Counted from the stretch's first letter, positions 1 to 9,458 are shown. The stretch: DNA of 64,000 bases from Olivibacter sp. SDN3 (GCF_014334135.1 NZ_CP060497.1:5394001-5458000), one strand, 5' to 3'. Translations and numbers: made by a program. The notes: generated from the sequence alone by a model not told the origin.

Positions 1-2102
1 ATCTTATCAAAATAAGGTTTTACCTTCTCATCGTAAACGATAGCTTTTTCTCGTGCGTCTTCCAACACATTTGCGTTTTTACGTTCTTGTCTCATAGCTT
101 CAGCTTCTTCAACAATCACATTCACGTGTTCACTTATACGTTCTAGCAAGTCAGCTTGAGACTTAAATCCAGCCGCCTTAATACCAAGTTCTTTAAGACC
201 TTTTACATTTTCAATTAATTCATTTTGGTAAGTGATCACAGCAGGCACTATCATACTATTGACAATCTCGCCTATAACACGTGCTTCAATCTGAATCTTT
301 TTGAAATAATTCTCTAATAGTATCTCGTGGCGTGCTTCACCTTCACGTTTGGTCATGATACCTAGCGATTCAAACAGTTTTTCCGATTTCTCGCTCACAT
401 AAATATCTAATGCTTTCGGAGTGGTTTTAATATTAGACAATCCGCGTTTTGCTGCTTCGTCTTCCCATTCTTTACTGTAACCGTTGCCTTCAAAACGGAT
501 CGCTTTTGATTCTTTAATATATTTCCGCACCACATTCAATAAAGCAAGATCCTTTTTAGTACCTTTTTTAATCTGCTTATCCACTTCAACTTTGAACTTC
601 ACCAATTGATCGGCAACAATTGCATTTAGAACAGTCATTGGACTTGCCGAATTTGCTGAAGAACCCACTGCACGGAACTCAAATTTATTTCCTGTGAACG
701 CAAATGGTGATGTACGATTCCTATCCGTATTATCTAATTGAAGTGTAGGTATTTTTGGAATCCCATGCCATAATTGACTTTCTGCTTTCACTTTTTTAGC
801 TACCCGAGCTGTTTCAACCTCATCTAATACTGCATTCAGTTGACTTCCCAAGAAAATAGAAATAATTGCGGGTGGAGCCTCATTTGCACCTAGGCGGTGA
901 TCGTTACTTGCTGTCGCAATGGATGCGCGCAATAAATCAGCATGTTCATACACGGCACGAATAACGTTCACAAAAAATGTCAGGAACATTAAGTTGTTCT
1001 TAGGGGTCTTTCCCGGAGCAAGTAAGTTCACCCCAGTATTTGTAATCAGCGACCAGTTATTATGTTTCCCTGAACCGTTGATATCTGCATAGGGTTTCTC
1101 GTGTAAAAGCACCTTAAAGTTATGACGTATTGCAATTTGATCCATTAAATTCAATAATAATTGATTATGATCTATTGCAAGGTTTATTTCCTCAAACATC
1201 GGAGCACACTCAAACTGTGACGGAGCAACTTCATTGTGTCGTGTTTTCAAAGGAATACCTAACTTAAGTGCTTCTTGCTCCAAATCTACCATAAAGGCAA
1301 GAACGCGTTCTGGAATAGCACCAAAATAGTGGTCTTCCAACTGTTGTCCTTTAGCTGACATGTGTCCAAACAACGTTCTACCAGTTAACTGTAAATCGGG
1401 ACGGCCATTGAACAATGCCAGGTCAACTAAAAAATATTCCTGTTCTATTCCAAGTGAAGCAAAAACTTTTTCTACACTTTTATCAAAATATTGAGCAACA
1501 TCCACAGCGGCTCTATCCAACGCATGCAATGTTTTCAACAAAGGCGCCTTATAATCTAATGCTTCACCTGTATATGACAAAAACACCGTCGGAATGCATA
1601 GTGTCTTTCCTCCAGCAGTTTCATAAACAAATGCAGGAGAAGAAGGGTCCCACCCCGTATAGCCACGCGCTTCAAATGTATTTCGGATCCCCCCATTTGG
1701 AAAGCTAGACGCATCGGGCTCTTGCTGAACCAATGCGTCAGCAGTAAATTTTTCTATTGCGACCCCATCACCACCCGGTTCAAAAAAAGCATCATGCTTT
1801 TCTGCTGTTGCGCCAGTTAGTGGTTGAAACCAGTGTGTATAATGACTAGCGCCATTGGAAATAGCCCAGCTTTTCATGGCTTGCGATATATGCTCTGCCA
1901 AATCAAAATCAATTGCTTCACCGGCTTCAATAGTACTTAACAACTTTGAGTAAACATTTTTCGGAAGGTAATCCTTCATCTTCTTAATGGTAAAAACGTT
2001 TTTACCAAAATAAGTTGATGCTTTTTCTCCAACAGATTTGACTGTCGGCCTTTTATCGCGCGAAATCGCAGCTTCAACTGCACTAAATCTAAGGTTTGAC
2101 AT
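1..2102 (-). CDS. glnN: Glutamine synthetase type III, C-terminus cut by the window edge
   Basis: ATP-dependent glutamine synthetase of the large GSIII class, which makes glutamine from glutamate and ammonia in the cytoplasm. I translated it from the ATG at 2102 (MSNLRFSAVEAA); the frame stays open for about 700 codons to base 1. GSIII proteins are about 730 residues, so only some 30 C-terminal residues are missing. GSIII hallmarks are present in order: FNGRPDLQLTGRTLFG, RHNEVAPSQFECAP, NGSGKHNNWSL, the GANEAPPAI segment, and FEFRAVGSSANSASPM in the catalytic core. A coiled-coil-like charged segment near the C-terminus (MRQERKNANVLEDA) is also typical. It is transcribed leftward and appears monocistronic at its 5' end. 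The class assignment is firm; the symbol follows common use for GSIII. Confidence 0.95.
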   Translation of the reverse strand, partial: MSNLRFSAVEAAISRDKRPTVKSVGEKASTYFGKNVFTIKKMKDYLPKNVYSKLLSTIEAGEAIDFDLAEHISQAMKSWAISNGASHYTHWFQPLTGATAEKHDAFFEPGGDGVAIEKFTADALVQQEPDASSFPNGGIRNTFEARGYTGWDPSSPAFVYETAGGKTLCIPTVFLSYTGEALDYKAPLLKTLHALDRAAVDVAQYFDKSVEKVFASLGIEQEYFLVDLALFNGRPDLQLTGRTLFGHMSAKGQQLEDHYFGAIPERVLAFMVDLEQEALKLGIPLKTRHNEVAPSQFECAPMFEEINLAIDHNQLLLNLMDQIAIRHNFKVLLHEKPYADINGSGKHNNWSLITNTGVNLLAPGKTPKNNLMFLTFFVNVIRAVYEHADLLRASIATASNDHRLGANEAPPAIISIFLGSQLNAVLDEVETARVAKKVKAESQLWHGIPKIPTLQLDNTDRNRTSPFAFTGNKFEFRAVGSSANSASPMTVLNAIVADQLVKFKVEVDKQIKKGTKKDLALLNVVRKYIKESKAIRFEGNGYSKEWEDEAAKRGLSNIKTTPKALDIYVSEKSEKLFESLGIMTKREGEARHEILLENYFKKIQIEARVIGEIVNSMIVPAVITYQNELIENVKGLKELGIKAAGFKSQADLLERISEHVNVIVEEAEAMRQERKNANVLEDAREKAIVYDEKVKPYFDK

Positions 2103-2213
2103 ATTTTTGTCTTGATTTTATTGTTTTTTGTCTTTGTTTAGAGATTATGCCGTAAAAATCACGATATTTTTTTGAAATTTCCTAATATTTCTTCAAAAAA
2201 AATATCAACAAAT

Positions 2214-2245
2214 CAAATTTAACCAACATCTCTTAATAAAATCAA
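2214..2245 (-). promoter_or_regulatory. Candidate promoter of glutamine synthetase III
   Basis: On the minus strand a TAAATTTG box (2214-2221) matches the Bacteroidota -7 consensus TAnnTTTG. A TTG lies about 21 bp upstream (2243-2245), close to the -33 spacing. Transcription would start near 2209, giving a leader of about 105 nt. This is motif reading only; the region is AT-rich, so chance matches are possible. Confidence 0.4.
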
Positions 2246-2395
2246 CATTTATTTTCAGACAAAGAGCTACCAAGCTTTAGGCATATACATTTTTTTTTCG
2301 ACAAAAATTTAAAATTATATCAATAGGCATTTATACGCTTCTATTCGTTATTTGCCATACTGTTCCCAATGGACAATAAACAAACTAATTATCAA

Positions 2396-2515
2396 CTAAT
2401 TACATTGGCCCAGAGCGTAATAAACGATGACAAAAATGATGATGGTGGATAAACAACCTCCACCTAATTTTTTTGCTGTGAAGCCTGCGATAATTGCTCG
2501 GAAAAACTTATTCAT
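2396..2515 (-). CDS. Small membrane protein, 39 residues
   Basis: Short ORF starting at the ATG at 2515 (MNKFFRAIIAGFTAKKLGGG) and ending LGQCN. A longer version would need a TTG at 2599 inside the end of the upstream gene, so the ATG is preferred. It has a basic amphipathic N-terminus, a Gly-rich turn (KKLGGGC) and one hydrophobic segment (STIIIFVIVYYALG) that could span the membrane. It lies 80 bp downstream of the CDF exporter on the same strand and could be co-transcribed. I recall similar tiny proteins in Sphingobacteriaceae but know of no function. Confidence 0.6.
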   Translation of the reverse strand: MNKFFRAIIAGFTAKKLGGGCLSTIIIFVIVYYALGQCN

Positions 2516-2595
2516 AATCTTTAGTATTAAATTAGCAGTTAAATGAATTAACCAAACATAATTAAAAAAGTTTGGCTCCATGTATTTTCCGACTG

Positions 2596-3597
2596 TCAAG
2601 GCTGATCAGCTTCTCTAAAATTCCGGTCGAAATGTTTCTTGTTTTTAGTTACAATGGCGGCCTCCCACGCAATATCTACTCTTTTCCTCTCACTTCTTAT
2701 TGGACAATCTTTTACACGACAATAATGACAGCAAGCTGGCAGACATGGATCTGCGTGAATAAACAATTCGGTACTAATGTGTACTTCCTTATTCACTAAC
2801 TGGTCGATTTTTGAAACCTCTTCATGCACTTTGGTTAAATCAAAATAATTCGGGAGCGTTACATGACAGTCTATGTGTAATTCGTGGCCATAACGCTGAA
2901 CACGCAGGTTATGCACATCTATCCAGGAATCACGACGGTGTTTATCTAATATACCAACGACATTATTGATAAGTTCGAAGTCAGATTCGTCCATCAATCC
3001 AGCGATCGATTTTCTCAAAAGGCTATAACCATTGTAAAGAATATATCCCCCTAAAGCGAGTGAAAAAAAGACATCGAGCTGGTGCCAACCTGTAAAATAT
3101 ATCAGAAATAAGCCAAAAAGAAGACCCGCAGTGCTATATGCGTCTACCTGCAAATGTTTTCCATCGGCAATAATCGTAAGCGAGTTTAGTACTTTTCCCT
3201 TGTTTATCATATAGGTTCCGAGGATGTAGTTTATTACTCCCGTAAAAGTGATAATACCAATACCTTCCAATAAATTCTCGATTTCATCCGGGAAAAAAAT
3301 ATTATAAACGCCCTTTCCCACTATTAAAACACCTGCAATAAATATTAGTCCACCCTCTAAAAAAACAGAAAAAAACTCTACTTTACCGTGCCCATAAGGA
3401 TGATTGGCATCTTTTGGTTGCGATGAAAGGTGAATACTATAGAATGCGAATCCGCTAGCGATTACATTCACGATACTTTCTACTGCATCAGTTAAAATAG
3501 CATTAGAGTTTGTAATCAGGAATGCAGTAAATTTCGACAGCATCAGAATGATACCCGTCACCAACGAATATATTATAACCCTCTTCTGTTTTTTCAT
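2596..3597 (-). CDS. Cation diffusion facilitator (CDF) family metal exporter with Cys-rich tail
   Basis: Inner-membrane proton/divalent-cation antiporter of the CDF family (Zn, Fe, Mn or Co export). The ATG at 3597 (MKKQKRVIIYSLV) is preferred over an in-frame GTG six codons upstream. Six hydrophobic helices occupy roughly residues 8-200. The metal-site motifs are ILTDAVESIVN in helix 2 and DGKHLQVDAYST in helix 5. HPYGHGKVEFF follows helix 2. A cytoplasmic ferredoxin-like domain follows (DSWIDVHNLRVQRYGHELHIDCHV). The tail has five cysteines in CxxxCCxxCxxxxC spacing (residues 285-298), absent from textbook CDFs such as YiiP but familiar from Bacteroidota homologues. The substrate cannot be told from sequence. 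Confidence 0.9.
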   Translation of the reverse strand: MKKQKRVIIYSLVTGIILMLSKFTAFLITNSNAILTDAVESIVNVIASGFAFYSIHLSSQPKDANHPYGHGKVEFFSVFLEGGLIFIAGVLIVGKGVYNIFFPDEIENLLEGIGIITFTGVINYILGTYMINKGKVLNSLTIIADGKHLQVDAYSTAGLLFGLFLIYFTGWHQLDVFFSLALGGYILYNGYSLLRKSIAGLMDESDFELINNVVGILDKHRRDSWIDVHNLRVQRYGHELHIDCHVTLPNYFDLTKVHEEVSKIDQLVNKEVHISTELFIHADPCLPACCHYCRVKDCPIRSERKRVDIAWEAAIVTKNKKHFDRNFREADQP

Positions 3598-3819
3598 TTT
3601 ATTATAATGAAACACAAACTTATATAAACTTACCTACAAAACAACATTGGCTATCTCCATAACATCTCCTATTTTAAATAAATTAAAATTTACTTGATTT
3701 TGTTACATATCGAACAACCAAAAACACTATACATTACAAAAAAGCTACCAATCCGCATTTACAAAGAAAATTTTGTCAAAAAAGATTTACATAAAATTTA
3801 AAATAGTAGATTTTTGTAT

Positions 3820-3827
3820 TAGGTTTG
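3820..3827 (+). promoter_or_regulatory. Possible -7 box of the aminotransferase gene
   Basis: TAGGTTTG is a perfect match to TAnnTTTG but sits only 7 bp upstream of the ATG. If used, the transcript would have almost no leader. The expected -33 position reads TTTA rather than TTTG, so support is weak. Confidence 0.25.
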
Positions 3828-3834
3828 TAGGATA

Positions 3835-5043
3835 ATGGACACAACATCAATTTTATCAGAAAGAATAAATAATCTATCTGAGTCGGCAACATTAAAAATG
3901 ACGAAATTAGGTAGAGAGTTGGCTGCCCAGGGCGCCAATATTATAAGTCTAAGTGTGGGTGAACCGGATTTCAACACCCCAGATCACATTAAGGAAGCGG
4001 CAAAAAAGGCACTGGACGACAATTATACCAGATACTCTCCTGTACCGGGATATCCTGATCTTAGAAAAGCAATTGTAAAGAAGCTAAAGGAAGAAAATGG
4101 ATTAGCATATGACATTTCGCAAATCGTAGTATCTACTGGCGCTAAACAATCATTGTCAAATGCCATATTGTGCACCATTAACCCTGGAGATGAAGTGATT
4201 ATTCCAACGCCTTATTGGGTGTCTTATTCTGAAATGGTAAATCTGGCGGAAGGGAAATCTGTTTTTATCAATACTGATATTGCAAGTGATTTCAAGATTA
4301 CTCCTGAGGAGTTAGAAGCCGCAATTACGCCAAAAACGAGACTCTTTATGTTTTCCTCGCCATGTAACCCTACAGGTAGTGTGTACAGTAAAGAGGAATT
4401 GGCGGCACTAGTAAAAGTCTTTGAAAAACATACTCAAATCTATATTATTTCAGACGAAATTTATGAGCATATAAACTTTAAGGGCAAGCATGAATCAATT
4501 GCACAATTTAGTAGTATAAAAGATCGTGTTATACTTATTAATGGGTTTTCTAAATCATACGCGATGACCGGATGGCGGTTAGGGTACCTTGCAGCCAGCA
4601 AAGAAATAGCAGCTGCAAACGATAAGTTGCAAGGACAAACGACGTCCGGCACCTGCTCAATTGCACAGCGAGCTGGTATCGCTGCCTATGAAGGTGGACT
4701 TGAAAGTGTGTTTGAAATGAAGAAGGCTTTTGAACGTCGCAGAGAACTTGTTTATAGTGCTTTGAAAGGCATAAAAGATGTGAAAGTAAATCTTCCAGAA
4801 GGTGCATTTTATTTTTTTCCAGATGTCAGTGCCTTTTTTGGGCGAAAAGATAGCGCGGGAAACACCATAGCAAATTCTTCCGATTTGGCGCTATATCTAT
4901 TAAATGAAGCTCATGTAGCCACGGTTGGCGGTGATTCCTTTGGAAATAATGATTGCATACGCATGTCGTATGCTGCGTCGGACGAACAACTAACCGAAGC
5001 GTTAAGTCGTATCAAAAATGCGCTAGATAAACTTACAGGTTAG
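3835..5043 (+). CDS. PLP-dependent aminotransferase, class I (aspartate aminotransferase type)
   Basis: Cytosolic fold-type I aminotransferase of the AAT Ib subgroup, probably converting aspartate and 2-oxoglutarate to oxaloacetate and glutamate. Seen: the N-terminal substrate loop LSVGEPDFNTP, YSPVPGYPDLRKAI, the cofactor Asn in FSSPCNPTGSVYS, the ring-binding Asp in YIISDEIYEH, the Schiff-base lysine in LINGFSKSYAMTGWRLGY, and the carboxylate-binding Arg in CIRMSYAAS near the C-terminus. The 402-residue length is normal. It is monocistronic, ending 16 bp before a strong hairpin. Substrate specificity within the family (Asp, Tyr or kynurenine-like) cannot be fixed by eye. Confidence 0.93.
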   Translation: MDTTSILSERINNLSESATLKMTKLGRELAAQGANIISLSVGEPDFNTPDHIKEAAKKALDDNYTRYSPVPGYPDLRKAIVKKLKEENGLAYDISQIVVSTGAKQSLSNAILCTINPGDEVIIPTPYWVSYSEMVNLAEGKSVFINTDIASDFKITPEELEAAITPKTRLFMFSSPCNPTGSVYSKEELAALVKVFEKHTQIYIISDEIYEHINFKGKHESIAQFSSIKDRVILINGFSKSYAMTGWRLGYLAASKEIAAANDKLQGQTTSGTCSIAQRAGIAAYEGGLESVFEMKKAFERRRELVYSALKGIKDVKVNLPEGAFYFFPDVSAFFGRKDSAGNTIANSSDLALYLLNEAHVATVGGDSFGNNDCIRMSYAASDEQLTEALSRIKNALDKLTG

Positions 5044-5059
5044 TCGAGTTTTCGAGAAA

Positions 5060-5105
5060 AAATACGGTCATTGAAAATGCCCTTGGTTTTTCAATGACCG
5101 TATTT
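5060..5105. terminator. Strong bidirectional intrinsic terminator
   Basis: Perfect 18-bp inverted repeat: left arm 5060-5077 (AAATACGGTCATTGAAAA), 10-nt loop 5078-5087, right arm 5088-5105. A-rich and T-rich edges serve both directions. It separates the aminotransferase (+) from the convergent oxidoreductase gene (-), whose stop codon begins at 5106. Confidence 0.9.
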
Positions 5106-6308
5106 CTAAAAATCATATGCTTCTTTCCAGTGCTCAATAGTGTTATTGTAAATCGACTGGTTTGCCAAAGCTACGCAGACTGTTGCACGAGCTCCTCTTT
5201 GAACATTTGATGAAGGAATGCTATTTGTAATAACAGATTTATAAAACTCTTCCAGGGCATACCATGTCCCATCTTTGGTTGGCTCATTCAAGATAGACGT
5301 CCCACCATCGTCATTCCAAACGATTTTAGTAGCTCCTGTTACACCATCTACGGTTTGTAACTCTTCTTTTGTTTCATTCTCTGGATAATAAATTCCCGTA
5401 TTTGTCAAGAGTGACACCGTTCCGCGGGTGCCTTTAATTTTAAAGAGGTAGCCGTCCCTTGCGTTTCCACATGTAGCTCCAAAATTACCGATCATGCCGG
5501 CCTTACTATACCTAAACATGACCTGTACATTATCAAAGGTCTCTCGTCCATCATTATAAATATCGATTCCACCTGTACCCATAATCTCGTCGGGATGCGT
5601 ATCAAAGGCCCAATTTATGAAATCTATCTGGTGAGATAGTAATTCGGCGGGCAATCCTCCGGAATACTCTTTGTACATACGCCAGTTTATTTGTCGCTCC
5701 AAATCAGGTCTAGGAACCGACCGTCTCCATGTTCCGTTCCGATCCCATCGACAATCAATCTGCGTAACCTTACCGAGGTAATCATTATCTATCATTTCCT
5801 TAACCTTGAAATATAAGGGGGAATAACGATACTGATAGCCTACCTGTACAGTGAGTTTAGGATATTTATTTACTAATGTTGTCAATTCTTGAGCTTCTTC
5901 AATCGAAAACGTCATCGTTTTCTCAATATAAACATGCTTACCTGCTTCAATAGCTGCTTTAGCGACTTCAAAATGAGCACTTAAAGGAACAGCAATGAAC
6001 ACAGCATCCAAGTTTCGATCATCCAGCAATTTTCGATAATCGGTAAATGCCCTGGCATTAACACCAAGTCGCTGTTTAGTCTCATCCAGTCTAAAATCCA
6101 GCACGTCACAAAAACTACGAATACGGTACAGGTCAGGCATCGACTCGATCACAGACAACACACCCTTCCCCCTATCCCCGCATCCTATCATTCCGATGTT
6201 AACAGGTTCTTCTTTCCTCCAATTATCCGCTTTAGCCGCTAGGCCATCGAGCATAAACATTCCGGCACCCAACATGCCACCCTTTTGTAAAAAAGATCTT
6301 CTATCCAT
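5106..6308 (-). CDS. Gfo/Idh/MocA family oxidoreductase with Tat-type signal
   Basis: NAD(P)-dependent sugar oxidoreductase of the Gfo/Idh/MocA family. The N-terminus (MDRRSFLQKGGMLGAGMF) has a twin arginine followed by a hydrophobic stretch, as in Tat-exported members that leave with cofactor bound. The Rossmann motif is NIGMIGCGDRGKG. The usual EKP motif is EKT here (HVYIEKTMTF). A C-terminal alpha/beta domain covers about residues 170-400. It starts 6 bp after the DUF1080 lipoprotein gene and is surely in the same operon. Inference: together they oxidise and cleave a glycoside by way of a 3-keto intermediate in the periplasm. The exact substrate is unknown. Confidence 0.88.
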   Translation of the reverse strand: MDRRSFLQKGGMLGAGMFMLDGLAAKADNWRKEEPVNIGMIGCGDRGKGVLSVIESMPDLYRIRSFCDVLDFRLDETKQRLGVNARAFTDYRKLLDDRNLDAVFIAVPLSAHFEVAKAAIEAGKHVYIEKTMTFSIEEAQELTTLVNKYPKLTVQVGYQYRYSPLYFKVKEMIDNDYLGKVTQIDCRWDRNGTWRRSVPRPDLERQINWRMYKEYSGGLPAELLSHQIDFINWAFDTHPDEIMGTGGIDIYNDGRETFDNVQVMFRYSKAGMIGNFGATCGNARDGYLFKIKGTRGTVSLLTNTGIYYPENETKEELQTVDGVTGATKIVWNDDGGTSILNEPTKDGTWYALEEFYKSVITNSIPSSNVQRGARATVCVALANQSIYNNTIEHWKEAYDF

Positions 6309-6314
6309 TTTAAA

Positions 6315-7694
6315 TTACAAGCGCTTTATTTTAATACTCCTAAAGCTCACATCGTCTCCATGATCTTGCAGTAGAATATGCCCTTGCTCCGCTTCTCCAA
6401 AGTTAGTAAATTCCTTAAATTTACTTATTGCAACCAATTTCCGAAAATCTTCGGAACCTCTATTGTATTCCAAAACTTTAACGCCATTTAAATAGTGTTC
6501 CACTTTATTATCAGGGTAAACAACTACCCGTCCATTATTCCACTCACCAATCGGCTTCGTAAAACGTGCCTGTTTATCTGCTTTAATTAAATCATACAGG
6601 GAGGCAAGCGTTCGGTTCCCTTCACGTCCCATTTTGGCATCAGGATGCTCTTCGTCATCCAGCACCTGGTATTCCAAACCAATAGCCGAACCTTTATTTT
6701 GTTCACTTAACGTAACAAAGTATTTGAGACCACTATTAGCACCTGGAGTCAATTTAAATTCAAAAGATAAATCAAAAGCACTAAATTGCTCTTGCGTAAC
6801 AATATCTCCTCCGTTTGTAGATTCACCACCATCGTTCCCCAGCACTTTTAGTTCTCCATTGGCTATAGCCCACCCTTTATCGGGAAAGCTGTCTTTATGA
6901 GCTCCAACCCAACCTTCATGACTATTTCCATCGAATAACAGCGAATAGCCTTCTTCTTCTTCATAAGCTGATAATGTATTGGGTTGCAGGTTAACTACAT
7001 ACACCCCATTTTCAAGGTTACGTGGAGAAAGGTCCTTTGTTTGGATCTTTATATTTTTGAAATACACCTTCTTTCCCTCTTCACCATCATTCCCAATACC
7101 GTGTACCTGTAGCCCTATAAATCCTGTATTGTCAATCGTATCGATCACATATGAAACCGGGACATCATTAATCCATGTTTTCATTTCATTCCCTATACAC
7201 TCTATTCGAAAGTGATTAAAGGCCTCCTTGTTAAAAGCGGCTTTTGCAGGCAAGTTAAGCTCAAGAGGATACAACCAGTTTCTTCTCGCCTCGTCATAAA
7301 TACCACCTGTCCAGCTTCTCTCAGTGGGATCAATTTCAACCTGTCTACCATATACTCTACCTTTACCTTCGTTTGCTTCCTCGTCTATATGACTTCTGGT
7401 TTGAATACCTGAATTATTATGATCCCCTTCGATTTTTGCGTCGAGTTCCAAAATGAAATCACCATATTCTTCCTCTGTTATCAAAAAGGTATTACCGGTA
7501 TTTCTTACCGTAGTTCCTATGATCATACTATCTTCTACCGTGTAAACAGCGTCACCAGCAACTGTTTTCCAACCATTCAATGTTTCACCGTCAAAAAGAT
7601 CTACCCATTCATCATCTTGTGTAACATTACCGCTATTACACGAATTTAAAAACAGCATTCCTCCGATAGCCATTAAACTTAACGTTCTATTCAT
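6315..7694 (-). CDS. Lipoprotein with two DUF1080 (3-keto-disaccharide hydrolase-like) domains
   Basis: Secreted lipoprotein: MNRTLSLMAIGGMLFLNSC with the lipobox Cys at residue 19. Two concanavalin-like DUF1080 (PF06439) domains follow. Domain 1 is about residues 28-215 (WVDLFDGETLNGWKTV, NNSGIQTRS, NHFRIECIGNEMKTW). Domain 2 is about 245-459 (YSLLFDGNSHEGWVG, ANSGLKYFV, GLEYQVLDDEEHPD, NNGRVVVYPDNKVEH). The family includes enzymes that cleave 3-keto-glycosides, which fits the Gfo/Idh dehydrogenase next to it. It is the first gene of this two-gene operon. Which domain is catalytic and what it cleaves are unknown. Confidence 0.88.
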   Translation of the reverse strand: MNRTLSLMAIGGMLFLNSCNSGNVTQDDEWVDLFDGETLNGWKTVAGDAVYTVEDSMIIGTTVRNTGNTFLITEEEYGDFILELDAKIEGDHNNSGIQTRSHIDEEANEGKGRVYGRQVEIDPTERSWTGGIYDEARRNWLYPLELNLPAKAAFNKEAFNHFRIECIGNEMKTWINDVPVSYVIDTIDNTGFIGLQVHGIGNDGEEGKKVYFKNIKIQTKDLSPRNLENGVYVVNLQPNTLSAYEEEEGYSLLFDGNSHEGWVGAHKDSFPDKGWAIANGELKVLGNDGGESTNGGDIVTQEQFSAFDLSFEFKLTPGANSGLKYFVTLSEQNKGSAIGLEYQVLDDEEHPDAKMGREGNRTLASLYDLIKADKQARFTKPIGEWNNGRVVVYPDNKVEHYLNGVKVLEYNRGSEDFRKLVAISKFKEFTNFGEAEQGHILLQDHGDDVSFRSIKIKRL

Positions 7695-7941
7695 TTTCTG
7701 TAAAATTTAATAAATTTCTTTCTTGATTTTTCCCATTGACATCATGAAAACCAAATATCACTTACGCCGATATTTAGCTAGGTTATTTATAATAATGGTG
7801 TAAGTTGCAATTATTCTTACAATTAGTTACCAATATTAATAAAATATTGAGAATATCTTGAAAAGATACGAGCTTTATTTACGAAAACGATATAGTAATT
7901 TTCCTGTGATATATGACGAAGGTTCTTCAAAAAAGTACTTT
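7695..7941. other. Intergenic region upstream of the DUF1080 operon
   Basis: AT-rich gap of 247 bp between the DUF1080 gene start and the end of the ABC permease gene, both on the minus strand. It should hold the DUF1080 operon promoter, but I found no clean TAnnTTTG box. No credible ORF or hairpin terminator was recognised. Confidence 0.4.
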
Positions 7942-9186
7942 CTATTTACTCCTTATTGCCTCAACAGGATCTAATTTACTGGCAATAACCGCTGGGATTA
8001 TCCCTGATATCAAACCAATTGTCGTAGAAATGAATATCGCTAAAACAACCTCGTCTAAATGCACCACCACCCCTATGCCTGCGAAGACTTTTAACAGAAA
8101 AGCGAGACCGTAAACTACTGAAAGCCCCATTAGCCCTCCTATTATACACAAGGCAACTGATTCAATAAGAAATTGTGATAAAATAAAATAATTTTTGGCA
8201 CCTAAGGATTTCTGAATGCCTATAATGTGTGTTCGTTCTTTCACCGAAACAAACATAATATTTGCGATGCCAAATCCACCGACCAAAACTGATAATATAC
8301 CTATACAGAACCCAGCCGTATTGACCATCTTGAACATTGTATCCAATTGAGCAGTTATAATGGTAGTTTGATTGAGAGCGAAATCATCTTCTTCCCTCGG
8401 GCTAAGTCGATGGATAGAACGCATCAATCCTCTAATTTCACTTTCTACTTCATCTAAAGGTATTCCATCTTTCGCGTTAACAATAATCGAAGGGCCGAAA
8501 TTCCTAACATTAATTACATTTCTAGCAAAATTCAGTGGTATCACCGCTATATTATCTAATGAAACATCAATTAACATTCCCTCTCCCTCTTCTTTGAAAA
8601 CACCTATTACCGTGAACCTTCTGCCCAAGAATTGAATGGTCTTTCCTATGGGGTCCGCATTAGGAAACAAGCCTCTAGCTACAACGGCACCTAAAATAAC
8701 AACAGGTGAACCACGCTCAGATTCGCTATCTGTAAAATACCGTCCTGCCTCAAATTCCAGATTCCTTATTTTATAAAAATCATGTGTGACAGCATCAACG
8801 TATACATTTTCGACATTATTATTTAAGTATTTCAATGTCTTCTCCTGAATACCGACATCAAGCGCGATTCCATCAGCTAACGTCATACGTTGTTGCAGTT
8901 GGTCAAAATCATGAATTGTAGGTTCCGGACGGTTAACATATCTCCACCAAGGATACTCTCCCCCACCACCCCATGGCCACTTTTGAATATAAATAGAACG
9001 GCTTCCTAATTTTTCCACGCTGCTTTCTAAGTTTGCCCGAAGCGTATTGACTGCCGAAAATATACCGATTATCGTCATAATACCTATCGTTACACCTAAA
9101 AGTGACAAAAAGGTTCGTGTTTTATTTTCACGGAGCGCGGTAAATGCAAACCGAAAGCTTTCTAGAAATAGTTTCAGAAAAATCAT
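7942..9186 (-). CDS. ABC transporter permease of the MacB/FtsX family
   Basis: Inner-membrane permease with MacB topology. There is an N-terminal membrane helix at about residues 20-42 (LSLLGVTIGIMTIIGIFSAV). A periplasmic MacB_PCD domain (about 45-270) follows, with VVILGAVVARGLFPNADPIG and RRFTVIGVFKEEGEGM. Three C-terminal helices form the FtsX domain (FCIGILSVLVGGFGIANIMFV, SVKERTHIIGIQKSLGA). These proteins couple ATP hydrolysis to periplasmic mechanical work or efflux. No ATPase gene is adjacent, so the partner must be encoded elsewhere. It starts at the ATG at 9186; its length of 414 is normal. Confidence 0.9.
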   Translation of the reverse strand: MIFLKLFLESFRFAFTALRENKTRTFLSLLGVTIGIMTIIGIFSAVNTLRANLESSVEKLGSRSIYIQKWPWGGGGEYPWWRYVNRPEPTIHDFDQLQQRMTLADGIALDVGIQEKTLKYLNNNVENVYVDAVTHDFYKIRNLEFEAGRYFTDSESERGSPVVILGAVVARGLFPNADPIGKTIQFLGRRFTVIGVFKEEGEGMLIDVSLDNIAVIPLNFARNVINVRNFGPSIIVNAKDGIPLDEVESEIRGLMRSIHRLSPREEDDFALNQTTIITAQLDTMFKMVNTAGFCIGILSVLVGGFGIANIMFVSVKERTHIIGIQKSLGAKNYFILSQFLIESVALCIIGGLMGLSVVYGLAFLLKVFAGIGVVVHLDEVVLAIFISTTIGLISGIIPAVIASKLDPVEAIRSK

Positions 9187-9312
9187 ACCATATTAAGACC
9201 GATAAAACCAATAAAGGTTACACAATTAGTATCTTTTTTTACATTAATAAAGACATCAGATCACACATATTTTATTTAAGACAAATAATCGATGTTTTAC
9301 GATAAAAATTCG

Positions 9313-9320
9313 TAAATTTG
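9313..9320 (+). promoter_or_regulatory. Possible -7 box upstream of queA
   Basis: TAAATTTG matches TAnnTTTG and is followed by a GC-rich start region (CGCGC). The leader to queA would be about 135 nt. No TTTG or TTG lies at the -33 spacing, so this is a half-supported candidate. Confidence 0.3.
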
Positions 9321-9458
9321 CGCGCTGAAATATTAAACAATAGTACACAGGAGACATCAACAGAACGTCTTTTGTTATTTATGGTTGCTAGGTCATTAAT
9401 CTACTCATTACCATACTATTTAAACAATACACATAGATACATCTAAAATTCACAAAAC

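Noticed and set aside
7913-8113. 66-codon plus-strand ORF at the 3' end of the ABC permease
   Set aside because: It is antisense to a strongly conserved permease C-terminus and has no family features.
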